Below are positions 16,860 through 25,397 of a DNA stretch of 64,000 nt, one piece after another. Every line of letters starts with the position of its first letter. Position 1 is the stretch's first letter. Source of the stretch: Aeromicrobium sp. Root344 (GTDB lineage Bacteria; Actinomycetota; Actinomycetes; Propionibacteriales; Nocardioidaceae); NCBI RefSeq assembly GCF_001425755.1, contig NZ_LMDH01000001.1, positions 3,744,808-3,808,807 of the forward strand, read 5' to 3'. Below the pieces are notes generated by a model, which saw only the letters and a program-made list of their open reading frames with translations, was not told the DNA's origin and made no database searches. The position numbers were made by a program, and so were the translations under genes.

Positions 16860-17417
16860 TCAGCGGAACGCGTCGGCGGCGGCCTGGATGCGCTGCACGT
16901 AGGTCGACCAGTCCGTCTCGCTCGTCGCGGTGTCCGAGCCCGTGCGCCCGTCGATCAGCTCACGCACGATGTCGGCGTGACCACCGTGCTGTGCGGTGTC
17001 GGTCAGGACCCACACGAGCAGGTAGCCGAGGGTGGTGTCAGGCGACGGCCAGTGCGGCACGCGCGCAGGTGCCTCGATGTCGAGCGCCTCGATCGTCGCG
17101 TCGCTGTGCGCGCAGGCCCGGTGGTAGAGGCCGAGGATGTAGGCACTCGACTCGTCGGCCGTGGCCCACATGTCGGCGCCTTGCCACACCGTGCCGTCCT
17201 CGTTCCAGGGCAGGATGTCCGGCGGTGGCCGGTCGAACGAGTCGCCGAAGTAGACGTGCTCGACGCCGACCAGGTGCTTGATCATCCCGAGCAGGTTGGT
17301 GCCGGTCGGCGACATGGGCCGGCGCATGTCGTACTCGCTGAGGCCGTCGACCTTGGCCAGCATCCCCGCTCGGCTCGCCTTGAGCTTGGCGTGCAGGTCG
17401 TGCTTGATCCCCGTCAT
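16860..17417 (-). CDS. DinB-like (DUF664) metalloprotein
   Basis: About 185 residues of a four-helix DinB fold. IKHLVGVEHVYFGDSF near the N-terminus provides the first metal-ligand His, and LLVWVLTDTAQHGGHADIVR holds the pair TAQHGGHAD typical of DUF664. Family members are thought to be thiol-dependent S-transferases or hydrolases, but the substrate here is unknown. ATG at 17417 (MTGIKHDLHAKLKAS) is preferred over the ATG at 17426 because a GGATGGGG ribosome-binding sequence sits just before it. It lies downstream of a secreted peptidase gene, separated by a hairpin. Confidence 0.8.
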   Translation of the reverse strand: MTGIKHDLHAKLKASRAGMLAKVDGLSEYDMRRPMSPTGTNLLGMIKHLVGVEHVYFGDSFDRPPPDILPWNEDGTVWQGADMWATADESSAYILGLYHRACAHSDATIEALDIEAPARVPHWPSPDTTLGYLLVWVLTDTAQHGGHADIVRELIDGRTGSDTATSETDWSTYVQRIQAAADAFR

Positions 17418-17448
17418 GTGCCCCATCCTGCCCCCGGCCTACGACAAC

Positions 17449-17476
17449 GGGCCGCCCCGAGTGCTCGGGACGGCCC
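17449..17476 (-). terminator. GC-rich hairpin after the secreted peptidase gene
   Basis: GGGCCG-c-CCCGAG (17449-17461) pairs with CTCGGG-a-CGGCCC (17464-17476) around a 2-base gap. It lies between the peptidase stop at 17494 and the DinB-like start. No T-run is seen, as is common in high-GC actinobacteria. Confidence 0.55.
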
Positions 17477-17493
17477 ATCGTCATGCGTACGAC

Positions 17494-19155
17494 CTAGGGC
17501 CGCAGCATGTGGGTGTTGGCCTTGATCAGCAGCTTGCTGATCTGCGACTGCGGTGCTGCCTGCTTGGCGGCCGTCTCCGGTGTGGGGGTCGGCAGTGCCT
17601 TGCAGTACTTGTCCGCGTGGTTGCCCGACGTGCGCCTCGGACGTACGCCCGTGAGCAGGTAGTCCGCGATCGTGTTGTCCACGCACGCGTTGCCGTTGAG
17701 CGAGTTGGCGTGGGTCGTGCCACTCGTCACGGCCACCAGGCTCGCCTTGGCGAAGCGCTTGCGGACCTCGAGGCTGCCCGGGTAGGGCGTCGCCGCGTCG
17801 AGCGTCTCCTCGATCATCAGCATGCTCTTGACGCCGAGGTCCTTGATCCGCATCGGCACGTGCGCCGGGGCGGGCCAGTGACGGCAGCTCTCGTTGTACC
17901 AGGCGTTGGACCACGTCTCGTAGGGCGCGATCGCGTTGATCGCCGAGTTGTCCTTGTACCAGGTCGTCCACGACGTCGGCCAGGCCACGTCGGTGCACTG
18001 GACACCGAGGTAGACCGCGTAACCGTTGTCGTCGCCGTAGCCGGTGGCGTCGAGGAACGCGCCGTCGAGAGCGTCCACGTCGTTGTTGTTGATGAACGAC
18101 GAGAACACGTCAGCCAGGTCGGTCCACGTCGACTGGTAGTAGCCCGCGTAGAGGAACGCGTCGGTCCACTCGGCACCGCCGAGCTTCTTGTCGGACGGTC
18201 CGACCGGGTTGGCGTAGAGGGCGTCCCGGGTCTTGTAGAAGAGGTTCTTGACGCCGGTCTTGGTCGTGCCGAGGTGATAGGCGTCGTCGTGCTTGGCGAT
18301 CCAGGCGAACCAGATGTTGATGTTGCGGTCGAACGCCACGTCCTGGTCCAGGTTGTCGCCGTACCAGACACCGCGCGGGTCAACCGTGCCGTCGAAGACG
18401 ACCCGGCGCAGCTGGTTGGGGAACATCGAGGCGTACACCTGACCGAGGTAGGTGCCGTAGGAGAAGCCGTAGTAGTTCATCTGGCTCCGGCCCAGGCGCT
18501 GCCGGATGCGGTTCATGTCCTTGGCGACGTCCTTGGTCGTCATGTGACGCAGGATGCCGGCGCTGTTGTTGGCCGCGCAGTCCGTCGTGTACTTGTTCGT
18601 GATCGACGGCCACGGGTCGGAGATGTTGTAGGTGCTCGTGCTGGGCACGTAGTTGGGGCGGTTGTAGCCCGCACCGGGGTAGGTGGGGTTGCACGACACG
18701 GCAGGCTCACTCGAGCCGACACCACGGGGATCGAAGCCGATCCAGTCGTAGGCACCGCCGACGTCCTTGCCGTGACGGTCGGGCACGTACTTGCCGAGGA
18801 CCGAGAGACCGAGACCCGAACCGCCGGGACCGCCGGGGTTGACCAGCATGATGCCTTGGTACTGGCTCGCCGGCACGGTGTGCTTGACGCGGGAGATCGC
18901 GATCTTGATCTGGGTGCCACTGGGCTTGGACCAGTCGAGCGGAACCGAGATCTTGGCGCACTCGGCGCCCGCGTTCTTGAGCGACGTGCTCGAGCACGCG
19001 CCCCAGGAGACCGGAATGGTCGAGGCTGCTGTGGCCACCGAAGCGGTCTTGGCCGTGGCCACCGAAGCGGTCTTGGCCTGTGCCACCGTCGGCACCGCGA
19101 GCGTCAGCACGGTCAGCGAGATCGCCGCAGCCGTACAGAGCAGGGTCTTGCGCAT
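17494..19155 (-). CDS. Secreted alpha/beta-hydrolase, tripeptidyl aminopeptidase (S33/TAP-like)
   Basis: A 553-residue exported hydrolase. The signal peptide MRKTLLCTAAAISLTVLTLA ends near AQA. The oxyanion segment LVNPGGPGGSG (about 104-114), WIGFDPRGVGSSEP and the nucleophile elbow GFSYGT (Ser232) define the SlpD/TAP-type S33 peptidase family. The catalytic Asp is probably in IEETLDAATPYPGS and the His in SGTTHANSLNG, within the C-terminal TAP-like domain. Such enzymes release N-terminal tripeptides from secreted proteins outside the cell. Immediately after the signal peptide is an 8-residue tandem duplication (AKTASVAT twice). The ATG at 19155 is chosen because it begins the signal peptide; longer upstream frames do not. 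Confidence 0.9.
   Translation of the reverse strand: MRKTLLCTAAAISLTVLTLAVPTVAQAKTASVATAKTASVATAASTIPVSWGACSSTSLKNAGAECAKISVPLDWSKPSGTQIKIAISRVKHTVPASQYQGIMLVNPGGPGGSGLGLSVLGKYVPDRHGKDVGGAYDWIGFDPRGVGSSEPAVSCNPTYPGAGYNRPNYVPSTSTYNISDPWPSITNKYTTDCAANNSAGILRHMTTKDVAKDMNRIRQRLGRSQMNYYGFSYGTYLGQVYASMFPNQLRRVVFDGTVDPRGVWYGDNLDQDVAFDRNINIWFAWIAKHDDAYHLGTTKTGVKNLFYKTRDALYANPVGPSDKKLGGAEWTDAFLYAGYYQSTWTDLADVFSSFINNNDVDALDGAFLDATGYGDDNGYAVYLGVQCTDVAWPTSWTTWYKDNSAINAIAPYETWSNAWYNESCRHWPAPAHVPMRIKDLGVKSMLMIEETLDAATPYPGSLEVRKRFAKASLVAVTSGTTHANSLNGNACVDNTIADYLLTGVRPRRTSGNHADKYCKALPTPTPETAAKQAAPQSQISKLLIKANTHMLRP
19031..19078. repeat. 24-bp perfect tandem duplication
   Basis: Two identical 24-base units, 19031-19054 and 19055-19078, duplicate eight codons at the mature N-terminus of the secreted peptidase (AKTASVAT twice). 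Being a multiple of three, it keeps frame; it lengthens a low-complexity linker. Confidence 0.9.
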
Positions 19156-19307
19156 GTAAACCCCCGATAAAGGAAGTCTGCTCGGTCGAGCAGAAGTTTT
19201 CCCATCCTGCTCTCGATCGTTGTCGGGCGCAACGGTCTGTACGTGTCGATTGTGAGTCGGTTCGATGACCTTGTCCACAGCCGATCCCAGCCAGCGACTG
19301 CCTGGGG

Positions 19308-20771
19308 TCAGATCGCGCATGCCTCGGCGGGCGGCAGCGGGGCCGGGACGCCGAGCGTTGGCATGCCGAGACCCACCGATCGAACCTCGGTCCTGCCCTG
19401 ACGCGACTCCCATGCATCGCCCGCGGGCGTACGCCTGAAGGAGATCGGGACGTCGTCGCTCACCAGGTGGTGCGGCGCGGCGTAGGTGATGCGGACCTCG
19501 ACCATGTCGCCGGGCCGCACGGCATGGTCTCCCGGCACGAAGTGGACCAAGCGGTTGTCGCGGGCCCGGCCGGTGAGGCGATGTGTGGCGCCGTCCTTCT
19601 TGCCTTCGTGGTCGGCGACGAGCAGCTCGACGACCTGGCCCTCCTGCTTGCGCGCCTCGTCCCACGCGACCTCGTTGACGACCTCGATGAGCCGGTCGTA
19701 GCGCTCCTGCACGACCGCCTTGGGCAGCTGGTCGGGCAGGTCCGCGGCCGGCGTGCCGGGGCGCTGCGAGTACTGGAACGTGAACGCGCTGGTGAACCGC
19801 GCCTTGCGCACGACCTCCATCGTCTGGAGGAAGTCCTCCTCCGTCTCACCCGGGAAGCCCACGATGATGTCGGTCGTGATCGCGGGGTCCGGCATCGCCG
19901 CACGTACGCGATCGATGATGCCCAGGAACTTCTCCTGGCGGTACGACCGACGCATCGCCTTGAGCACGCGGTCGGAGCCCGACTGCAGCGGCATGTGCAG
20001 CTGCGGCATGACGTTGGGCGTCTCGGCCATCGCGGCGATGACGTCGTCGGTGAAGTCCTTGGGGTGCGGGCTCGTGAAACGTACGCGCTCGAGTCCCTCG
20101 ATCTCGCCGCACGCTCGCAGGAGCTTGCCGAACGCCTGCCGGTCGCCGAACTCCACGCCGTACGAGTTGACGTTCTGGCCCAGCAGCGTCACCTCGACGA
20201 CGCCGTCGGCGACGAGCGCCTCGATCTCGGCGAGGATCTCGCCGGGGCGGCGGTCCTTCTCCTTGCCGCGCAGGCTCGGGACGATGCAGAACGTGCACGT
20301 GTTGTTGCAGCCGACGCTGATCGACACCCAGGCGGCGAACACCGAGTCGCGCTTGGTGGGCAACGTCGACGGGAACACCTCGAGCGACTCGAGGATCTCG
20401 ACCTGCGACTCCTCGGCGATGCGGGCCCGCTCGAGCAGCACCGGCAGCGAACCGATGTTGTGCGTGCCGAAGACGACGTCGACGTACGGAGCGCGCTTCG
20501 TGATGGTGTCGCGGTCCTTCTGCGCCAGGCAGCCGCCGACGGCGATCTGCATGCCGGGGTTCTGCTCCTTGACCGACGCGATGTGGCCGAGGTTGCCGTA
20601 GAGCTTGTTGTCGGCGTTCTCGCGCACGGCGCAGGTGTTGAACACGACCAGGTCAGGCGTGCCCTCCTCGGCCTTGGCATAACCGGCCGTCTCCAGCAGT
20701 CCCGACAGCCGCTCGCTGTCGTGGACGTTCATCTGGCAGCCGTACGTGCGCACTTCATAGGTCTTCGTCAT
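19308..20771 (-). CDS. miaB: tRNA-2-methylthio-N6-dimethylallyladenosine synthase
   Basis: A 487-residue radical-SAM methylthiotransferase that adds a methylthio group to i6A37 made by MiaA. The N-terminal domain holds three Cys for one cluster ([23 protein letters not shown]). The radical-SAM motif is [15 protein letters not shown] (Cx3Cx2C), and a TRAM domain follows (RTEVR-like end, [20 protein letters not shown] region). It starts at ATG 20771. In many actinobacteria miaB follows recX directly; here about 6 kb of accessory genes separate them. Confidence 0.96.
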   Translation of the reverse strand: MTKTYEVRTYGCQMNVHDSERLSGLLETAGYAKAEEGTPDLVVFNTCAVRENADNKLYGNLGHIASVKEQNPGMQIAVGGCLAQKDRDTITKRAPYVDVVFGTHNIGSLPVLLERARIAEESQVEILESLEVFPSTLPTKRDSVFAAWVSISVGCNNTCTFCIVPSLRGKEKDRRPGEILAEIEALVADGVVEVTLLGQNVNSYGVEFGDRQAFGKLLRACGEIEGLERVRFTSPHPKDFTDDVIAAMAETPNVMPQLHMPLQSGSDRVLKAMRRSYRQEKFLGIIDRVRAAMPDPAITTDIIVGFPGETEEDFLQTMEVVRKARFTSAFTFQYSQRPGTPAADLPDQLPKAVVQERYDRLIEVVNEVAWDEARKQEGQVVELLVADHEGKKDGATHRLTGRARDNRLVHFVPGDHAVRPGDMVEVRITYAAPHHLVSDDVPISFRRTPAGDAWESRQGRTEVRSVGLGMPTLGVPAPLPPAEACAI

Positions 20772-20869
20772 GACTGGTCAATCGTACGTGGAGGGCGGTT
20801 TGGGGTGGGTCTCGCCGGGTAGTCCTCACGGCGAGCTATCCGCTCACCTCGCCCGATGAGAGGGAGACC

Positions 20870-21172
20870 ATGGCCAGCAACGAACCGCTCGATCCGCAGC
20901 GCCGTTCCGACGACGGAGACACCCGCGATCTCGGAGACCTGCGTGTCTCCACCGGCTCGCAGTCGGCGTACCTCACGATCGAGATGATCCTCTACGTCCT
21001 CGCGGTGCTCGGCGTCTTCATCACCTCGGCGATCATCGACGAGGACGGCCCCGGGCCTGGCTTCAGCGCTGCGCAGGCGTGGTTCTACGTCACGCTGCTG
21101 ACCGTCGGATTCCTCGTCAGCCGCGGGCTCGCCAAGATCAACTGGCGCGGAGGCAACAACCGCACGTTCTGA
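20870..21172 (+). CDS. Small two-helix membrane protein, unknown function
   Basis: A 100-residue product starting at ATG 20870 after a purine-rich ribosome-binding site (GAGAGGGAGACC). The first 35 residues are polar and acidic. Two TM segments follow: YLTIEMILYVLAVLGVFITS and AWFYVTLLTVGFLVSRGL, with a short acidic loop (DEDGPGPG) between them and a basic C-terminus. No family was recognised. It is divergent from miaB across a 98-base gap. Confidence 0.75.
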   Translation: MASNEPLDPQRRSDDGDTRDLGDLRVSTGSQSAYLTIEMILYVLAVLGVFITSAIIDEDGPGPGFSAAQAWFYVTLLTVGFLVSRGLAKINWRGGNNRTF

Positions 21173-21185
21173 CCCGCCTGGCCGC

Positions 21186-21908
21186 TCAGGCCGGAGTCGG
21201 CACGACGTCGTTCGCACCGCCTGCGTCAGCCGGAGGCAGTACACGTGTCTCGACGAGCTGGTGGCACAGCGCCTTGAGCTTGATGTTGTGGTGCTGGGAG
21301 TAGCGGCGCAGCGTCGCGAAGGCGCGATCGGCGTCGATCTCGAAGCGTTCCATCAGCACGCCTTGCGCCTGGCCGATGACCGTTCGTGTCTCCAGCGCCT
21401 CGCGCAGGCCCTCCTCGCTCCGGGCGTAGCCCAACGCCAACGCGCCCTGGCGCGCGAACAAGGCCACCAGCGCGATGTCCTCGGGACTGAACGTCGCTTC
21501 CGACGTGCCGTAGAGATTGAGCGCGCCGATGCGTCGGCCCCGGGCATGCAGCTCGGCCGACAGGACACTGTTGAACCCCAGGGCGCTCGCCTTCGGGCCC
21601 CACTCGGGCCACCGTTCGTCGGTCGCGAGGTACGACGACACCACGATCTTGGAGTCCGCCGCGGCGTCGACGCAGGGACCCTGCCGCAGCTCGTACTGGA
21701 TCCGGTCGGCCTCGATCACCGACTGATGAGTGGCTCCCACCGTGGAGTACGCCCGTCCGCCCGACTTCACGAGCGTGATGCCGCCGTAGGCCGTGTCGAT
21801 CGCCTCGACCGCGAAGGCCACGATCTGGTCGACGGTCTCGGTGACACCTTCGATGTCGGCCAAGGACTCGGCGAGGCTGGCGAACACGCGCGGATCGTCG
21901 ATCGGCAT
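21186..21908 (-). CDS. GAF-ANTAR domain transcription antitermination regulator
   Basis: A 240-residue two-domain protein. Residues about 20-160 form a GAF sensor domain (QIVAFAVEAIDTAYGGITLV, GPCVDAA, VLSAELHARGRRIGALNLYG). Residues about 165-220 form an ANTAR RNA-binding domain (TRTVIGQAQGVLMERFEIDA, FATLRRYSQHHNIKLKALC), with the usual A-x-G-x-L-M and the three-helix pattern. ANTAR proteins bind paired hexaloop stem-loops in nascent RNA and prevent termination; the GAF domain would sense a small ligand or redox state. A 10-bp hairpin lies 30 bases upstream of the start. Confidence 0.9.
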   Translation of the reverse strand: MPIDDPRVFASLAESLADIEGVTETVDQIVAFAVEAIDTAYGGITLVKSGGRAYSTVGATHQSVIEADRIQYELRQGPCVDAAADSKIVVSSYLATDERWPEWGPKASALGFNSVLSAELHARGRRIGALNLYGTSEATFSPEDIALVALFARQGALALGYARSEEGLREALETRTVIGQAQGVLMERFEIDADRAFATLRRYSQHHNIKLKALCHQLVETRVLPPADAGGANDVVPTPA

Positions 21909-21938
21909 GCTGCACCTCCGTCAGGCGCGCCGCGACTG

Positions 21939-21977
21939 CAGTGCCCCCTCGCAGCATAGGGCCGCGCGGGGGCACTG
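21939..21977 (-). terminator. 10-bp perfect hairpin ahead of the GAF-ANTAR gene
   Basis: CAGTGCCCCC (21939-21948) and GGGGGCACTG (21968-21977) pair around a 19-base loop. The hairpin lies between the stop of the 21993-22541 gene and the start of the ANTAR gene. It could terminate the former, or act as a leader structure of the latter. Confidence 0.5.
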
Positions 21978-21992
21978 GCAGAGGAACGCGAG

Positions 21993-22541
21993 CTAGCCGG
22001 TGATTCGCTGCACGAGGCCCTTGTGGACCTCCGACGGGCGCTCCTGCTCGCCGGCAAATGCGCTGATGACGACCAGGGCCCCGGTCACCGCGGGCACGGC
22101 CCACTGGAGCAGGCGGAGCTGACGCTGGGCGGCCGCCACCTCAGGCGGTGTCGCCGCCGCTGGCTGGGTGCCGGACTCCGCCGGTACGCGGGTCTGCTCG
22201 GACACCTTGCGACCGAGGACTCGGCTGTATGCCGTGACGCCCAGCGCTCCGGCGGTCAGGGCGGTCTTGAGCAGCGCCATGGAGGCGACGCCCTTCTGGG
22301 CGTGCAGGCGGCCCATGTTGCCCTGGATCTGGCCGATGCTGCCGACGACGTGCGCGCCGATAGCCGCAGCGTTGACCGGAGTCCAACGGTCCCAGCCCAC
22401 GTTCGCCACGGCTCCGGTGTCGGAGTCTCCGTGCGCGGCCGAGGCGGCCGGGTTGAGCGCCACAGCGTTGGCCAGCGTGCCGCCGAACCAAGCGGCCAGT
22501 CCAAGGTCGTGCAGTGAGCGGGATACGGTGTCGCGGGTCAT
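21993..22541 (-). CDS. Hypothetical membrane protein
   Basis: A 182-residue product with an N-terminal helix (LHDLGLAAWFGGTLANAVAL), an Ala/Gly-rich middle (WTPVNAAAIGAHVVGSIGQI), a hydrophobic stretch (ALLKTALTAGALGVTAYSRVL) and a C-terminal TM segment (LLQWAVPAVTGALVVISAFAG). No domain was recognised. Similar proteins are scattered through actinobacteria without assigned roles. It is transcribed in the same direction as the ANTAR gene, with a hairpin between them. Confidence 0.75.
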   Translation of the reverse strand: MTRDTVSRSLHDLGLAAWFGGTLANAVALNPAASAAHGDSDTGAVANVGWDRWTPVNAAAIGAHVVGSIGQIQGNMGRLHAQKGVASMALLKTALTAGALGVTAYSRVLGRKVSEQTRVPAESGTQPAAATPPEVAAAQRQLRLLQWAVPAVTGALVVISAFAGEQERPSEVHKGLVQRITG

Positions 22542-22620
22542 CGATGCTCCTCAGATCGGGACCCACTACATACCCGCAGTACGTCGGCGCCAAACCCGAG
22601 CGCGATGCCGATCGTGGGGA

Positions 22621-23667
22621 CTAGCAGCCGGTTGCGTAGACGTAGCAGCGCAGCTTGGGCTCGGCCGGCACGGGCTTGACGCCGACGAGGCTGACGTACG
22701 GCAGCGGCACGCTGCCCAGGCCCGGCGCTGCGGCCAGCACCTTGAGGTACATCTGCACGTTCAGCGGGTCCACCCCCGGCTGGTAGAGCTGCAGGCACAC
22801 CGAGCGGCTGATCCGCGAGACCTTCGCCGGCCCGGCATGGTTGAGCGCGTCCATCGCCAGGGCGTACGCGGTGGCGTCGATCGTGCCGACCAACAGGTGC
22901 TCGTAGAGATCCAGCGGACAGATGTCCTGGGTCGCGACGTTGCTGATCGCCCCCTCGCCCGTGCGCAGGGCCGACGACGCCGTCGCGTTGGTGCTGTTGG
23001 GCTGCACGACCTCGTCGGTACGCGTGTAGATCTGGGTGTAGGAGATGCCCTTGAACGTCTCGGCCCGGCTGTTGAGCGCCTTGACGAACTCCGCGTCGTC
23101 CTGCTGCTGCCAGACCGCCGGCAGGCACGTGGTCACCCGGACGATGCACGTCGGCAGCACGGTCGTGCCGTGATTCGACGGGGCCATCCCGATGATGTCA
23201 TCGACCTTCGACCGGGTGTCGGGCCAGAAGCGCAACGCCCACCGCATCGACATGCCGCCCTGGCTGTGGCCCATCACGGCGATGTCACGCGTCGACTTCG
23301 CCCGCATCGTGCGGATCGCGTAGACGAGGTACTCCCCCGCGACCTGGATGTCGCCGAGCGTGTGGGCGGGCATGTTGATGGCACACCACGGTCGCCCCTG
23401 GGCCGTGAACGCCCGCTCGTAGTTCCACGAGAAGTTCTCCTCGACCGTGACCCCGGTGGCCGGGTTGAGCAGCACCGGCTGCAGCGGGGAGTGGGCGAAG
23501 TCGCCCCGGCACTGGAGCGCCGCCTTGAGCGTCGCGGCCGCCACGGTCAGCTTGGGTCCCGGCCGGTCCACCGGGGCGTACGGCGTAGCCGCCGTCGCGG
23601 GTGCACTGACGCTGCCGGCGGCGATGGCCACGGCGCACATGATGGTGGCGATGATCGTACGGCGCAT
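22621..23667 (-). CDS. Secreted triacylglycerol lipase/esterase (CalB-like)
   Basis: A 348-residue exported alpha/beta-hydrolase. The signal peptide runs from MRRTIIATIMCAVAIAAGSV to about ATAA. The segment VLLNPATGVTVEENFSWNY resembles the oxyanion T of Candida antarctica lipase B-like enzymes, and the nucleophile elbow is GHSQGG (Ser135). Two Cys pairs (CRGDF/CAINMP and CIVRVTTC, plus the terminal CYVYATGC) suggest disulfides. ATG 23667 is chosen over the upstream ATG at 23700 because it starts the signal peptide and follows GAGGGAGAG. Substrate specificity cannot be read from sequence. Confidence 0.85.
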   Translation of the reverse strand: MRRTIIATIMCAVAIAAGSVSAPATAATPYAPVDRPGPKLTVAAATLKAALQCRGDFAHSPLQPVLLNPATGVTVEENFSWNYERAFTAQGRPWCAINMPAHTLGDIQVAGEYLVYAIRTMRAKSTRDIAVMGHSQGGMSMRWALRFWPDTRSKVDDIIGMAPSNHGTTVLPTCIVRVTTCLPAVWQQQDDAEFVKALNSRAETFKGISYTQIYTRTDEVVQPNSTNATASSALRTGEGAISNVATQDICPLDLYEHLLVGTIDATAYALAMDALNHAGPAKVSRISRSVCLQLYQPGVDPLNVQMYLKVLAAAPGLGSVPLPYVSLVGVKPVPAEPKLRCYVYATGC

Positions 23668-23757
23668 CGTCGACTCTCCCTCGTAGGTCGGAAGATCCAA
23701 CGAGCGCGTGTGACGGCCGTTACGTTCTGCGCATCCTCGGCTGCCAGGCGCGGGGTT

Positions 23758-24216
23758 CTAGCGCTTCGGGGTCACCCAGAGGTGGATCGTGCCTTCGACC
23801 GTCACGGTGCCGTCGCTCGTGACGGCCTTGACCTTGATGGGGACATCGGGGCCGCCCGCCCAGTCGGCCGCGGTGCTCTCCGCGGTGCAGGTCAGCGCCG
23901 TCGTCGACTTGGCGAGATAGCTGACCTCCATGCCCTTGGGCAGCCAGCGCATGTCGGGCGGGCAGGTCGCCTCGGCGAGGAGGCCCATGGCCGCCTCGAG
24001 ACCGTTGCACGCCGCGATCGCGTGGATCGTGCCGATGTGGTTCTTGACCGAGCGGCGCTTGGGGATCTTGACCTGACCCAGGTGCGGCTTCATCTCCTGC
24101 ACCTCGAGGTGGATCGAGGAGAAGTAGGGCGCCTTCTGGCCATAGGCGATCGAGAACAGTCGCTTGCCCTGAGGCAGCGCCGCGAACTTCTTGTACAGGT
24201 CGAATGTCGAAGGCAT
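23758..24216 (-). CDS. DUF4442 hotdog-fold thioesterase-like protein
   Basis: A 152-residue single-domain protein. The pattern NHIGTIHAIAACNGLEAAMG is the central hotdog helix of the DUF4442/PaaI-like group, and MEVSYLAKSTTALTC with the final strand TVTVEGTIHLWVTPK completes the sheet. Relatives hydrolyse acyl-CoA or are of unknown activity. Its start (MPSTFDLYKKFAALP) is unambiguous. No operon partner is evident. Confidence 0.8.
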   Translation of the reverse strand: MPSTFDLYKKFAALPQGKRLFSIAYGQKAPYFSSIHLEVQEMKPHLGQVKIPKRRSVKNHIGTIHAIAACNGLEAAMGLLAEATCPPDMRWLPKGMEVSYLAKSTTALTCTAESTAADWAGGPDVPIKVKAVTSDGTVTVEGTIHLWVTPKR

Positions 24217-24262
24217 GCCCCGAGGTTACCAGTGAGTAACGTGGGTTGACGCGGTACGAGTC

Positions 24263-25348
24263 TCAGATCACGGCGGCGCGTACGCAGAGCACGTCGGGAA
24301 GGTTGTTGCGGATCTCGGCCCACGTGCCGCCCTCGTCGTTGCTGGCCCAGATCGCACCGTGCCGCGTGCCGAGGTAGAGGCCCAGCGGGTCCGCCTGGTC
24401 CGACACGAAGGCGTCGCGCAGCACGGCGGTGTGCGCCTCGGCAGGGAGCCCTGGTCCGGTCTCCTGCCACGTCTCGCCGGCGTCGTCGGACCGCCACACG
24501 GCGGGCTTGCCCGAGGGCGGGAACCGCTCGATGTCGGCGACGAGTGGGAACACGAAGACCGTGCCCGGACGATGCGGATGGGCGACGATCGGGAAGCCGA
24601 AGTCGGCGGGCAGTCCATCGGCGATCGAGTGCCAGGAGCGGCCGGCATCGTCGGAGCGGAAGACACCGCCGTGGTTCTGGGCATAGAGCCGGTCGGGGTC
24701 GCCCGCGTCGATCGCCACCTTGTGGACGCATTGGCCGTACTCCGGCGTCTCTCCGGGGATGAACTCGGCTCCGATCCCGCGGTTGTAGGGGGTCCAGCTC
24801 ACTCCACCGTCCTCGGTGCGATAGACGCCCCCGGTCGACATCGCGACCGTCACGACGTCGGGATCCGTCGGATGCGGCACGACCGTGTGGATCGCCTGAC
24901 CCCCTCCTCCGGGCTGCCAGGTCGGCCGGTGCGGGTGGTCCCAGAGGCTGCGCACGATCTCGAACGTCTCGCCGCGGTCGGTCGACCGGAACAACGCGGA
25001 CGGCTCGGTGCCCGCATAGATCAGGTCGTCCTGGCCCTCTGGCGCCGGACGCAGCTGCCACACGCGTTCGAGTGCAGCGCCGGTGCCCTCGGGGAACCTG
25101 ACAGCACCGCCCTTGGTCTCGTCCCACGTACGACCCAGGTCGTCCGAACGGAACACCTGAGGCCCCCAGTGCGGACTCGTCGCACCCGCCAGCAGGCGTG
25201 GCGCGCCGCCTCGGGTGTCGATGGCGGCCGAGTAGATCTCCTCCATGGGGAACAGCGGCTTGTCCCACGACCACGACGATCGGTCTGCGTCGGAACGGCC
25301 GATGAAGAGTCCCTTGCGGGTTCCTGCCAGCAGGACCGTGTCGGACAT
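24263..25348 (-). CDS. BNR/sialidase-like beta-propeller protein
   Basis: A 361-residue protein with repeated Asp-box motifs (FRSDDLGRTW, FRSTDRGETF, YRTEDGGVSW, FRSDDAGRSW, WRSDDAGETW, WASNDEGGTW), about six propeller blades. Family members are sialidases, VPS10-type or photosystem-stability-factor-like propellers; none of the catalytic Arg triad or Tyr-Glu pair of sialidases is evident, so enzyme activity is uncertain. There is no signal peptide (MSDTVLLAGTRKGLFIGRSD), so it is probably cytoplasmic. It is divergent from a PadR gene, with a palindrome between them. Confidence 0.85.
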   Translation of the reverse strand: MSDTVLLAGTRKGLFIGRSDADRSSWSWDKPLFPMEEIYSAAIDTRGGAPRLLAGATSPHWGPQVFRSDDLGRTWDETKGGAVRFPEGTGAALERVWQLRPAPEGQDDLIYAGTEPSALFRSTDRGETFEIVRSLWDHPHRPTWQPGGGGQAIHTVVPHPTDPDVVTVAMSTGGVYRTEDGGVSWTPYNRGIGAEFIPGETPEYGQCVHKVAIDAGDPDRLYAQNHGGVFRSDDAGRSWHSIADGLPADFGFPIVAHPHRPGTVFVFPLVADIERFPPSGKPAVWRSDDAGETWQETGPGLPAEAHTAVLRDAFVSDQADPLGLYLGTRHGAIWASNDEGGTWAEIRNNLPDVLCVRAAVI

Positions 25349-25367
25349 CTCGTTCCGCCTCCCTACA

Positions 25368-25384
25368 TGTTCCTAATTGGAACA
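25368..25384. promoter_or_regulatory. 17-bp palindrome between propeller gene and PadR gene
   Basis: TGTTCC-TAATT-GGAACA is a perfect 6-bp inverted repeat with an AT-rich centre. It is 20 bases from the propeller start (25348) and 14 bases from the PadR start (25398), so it probably is an operator for the divergent pair, bound by the PadR regulator. Confidence 0.65.
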
Positions 25385-25397
25385 GTACGCTAGATCT

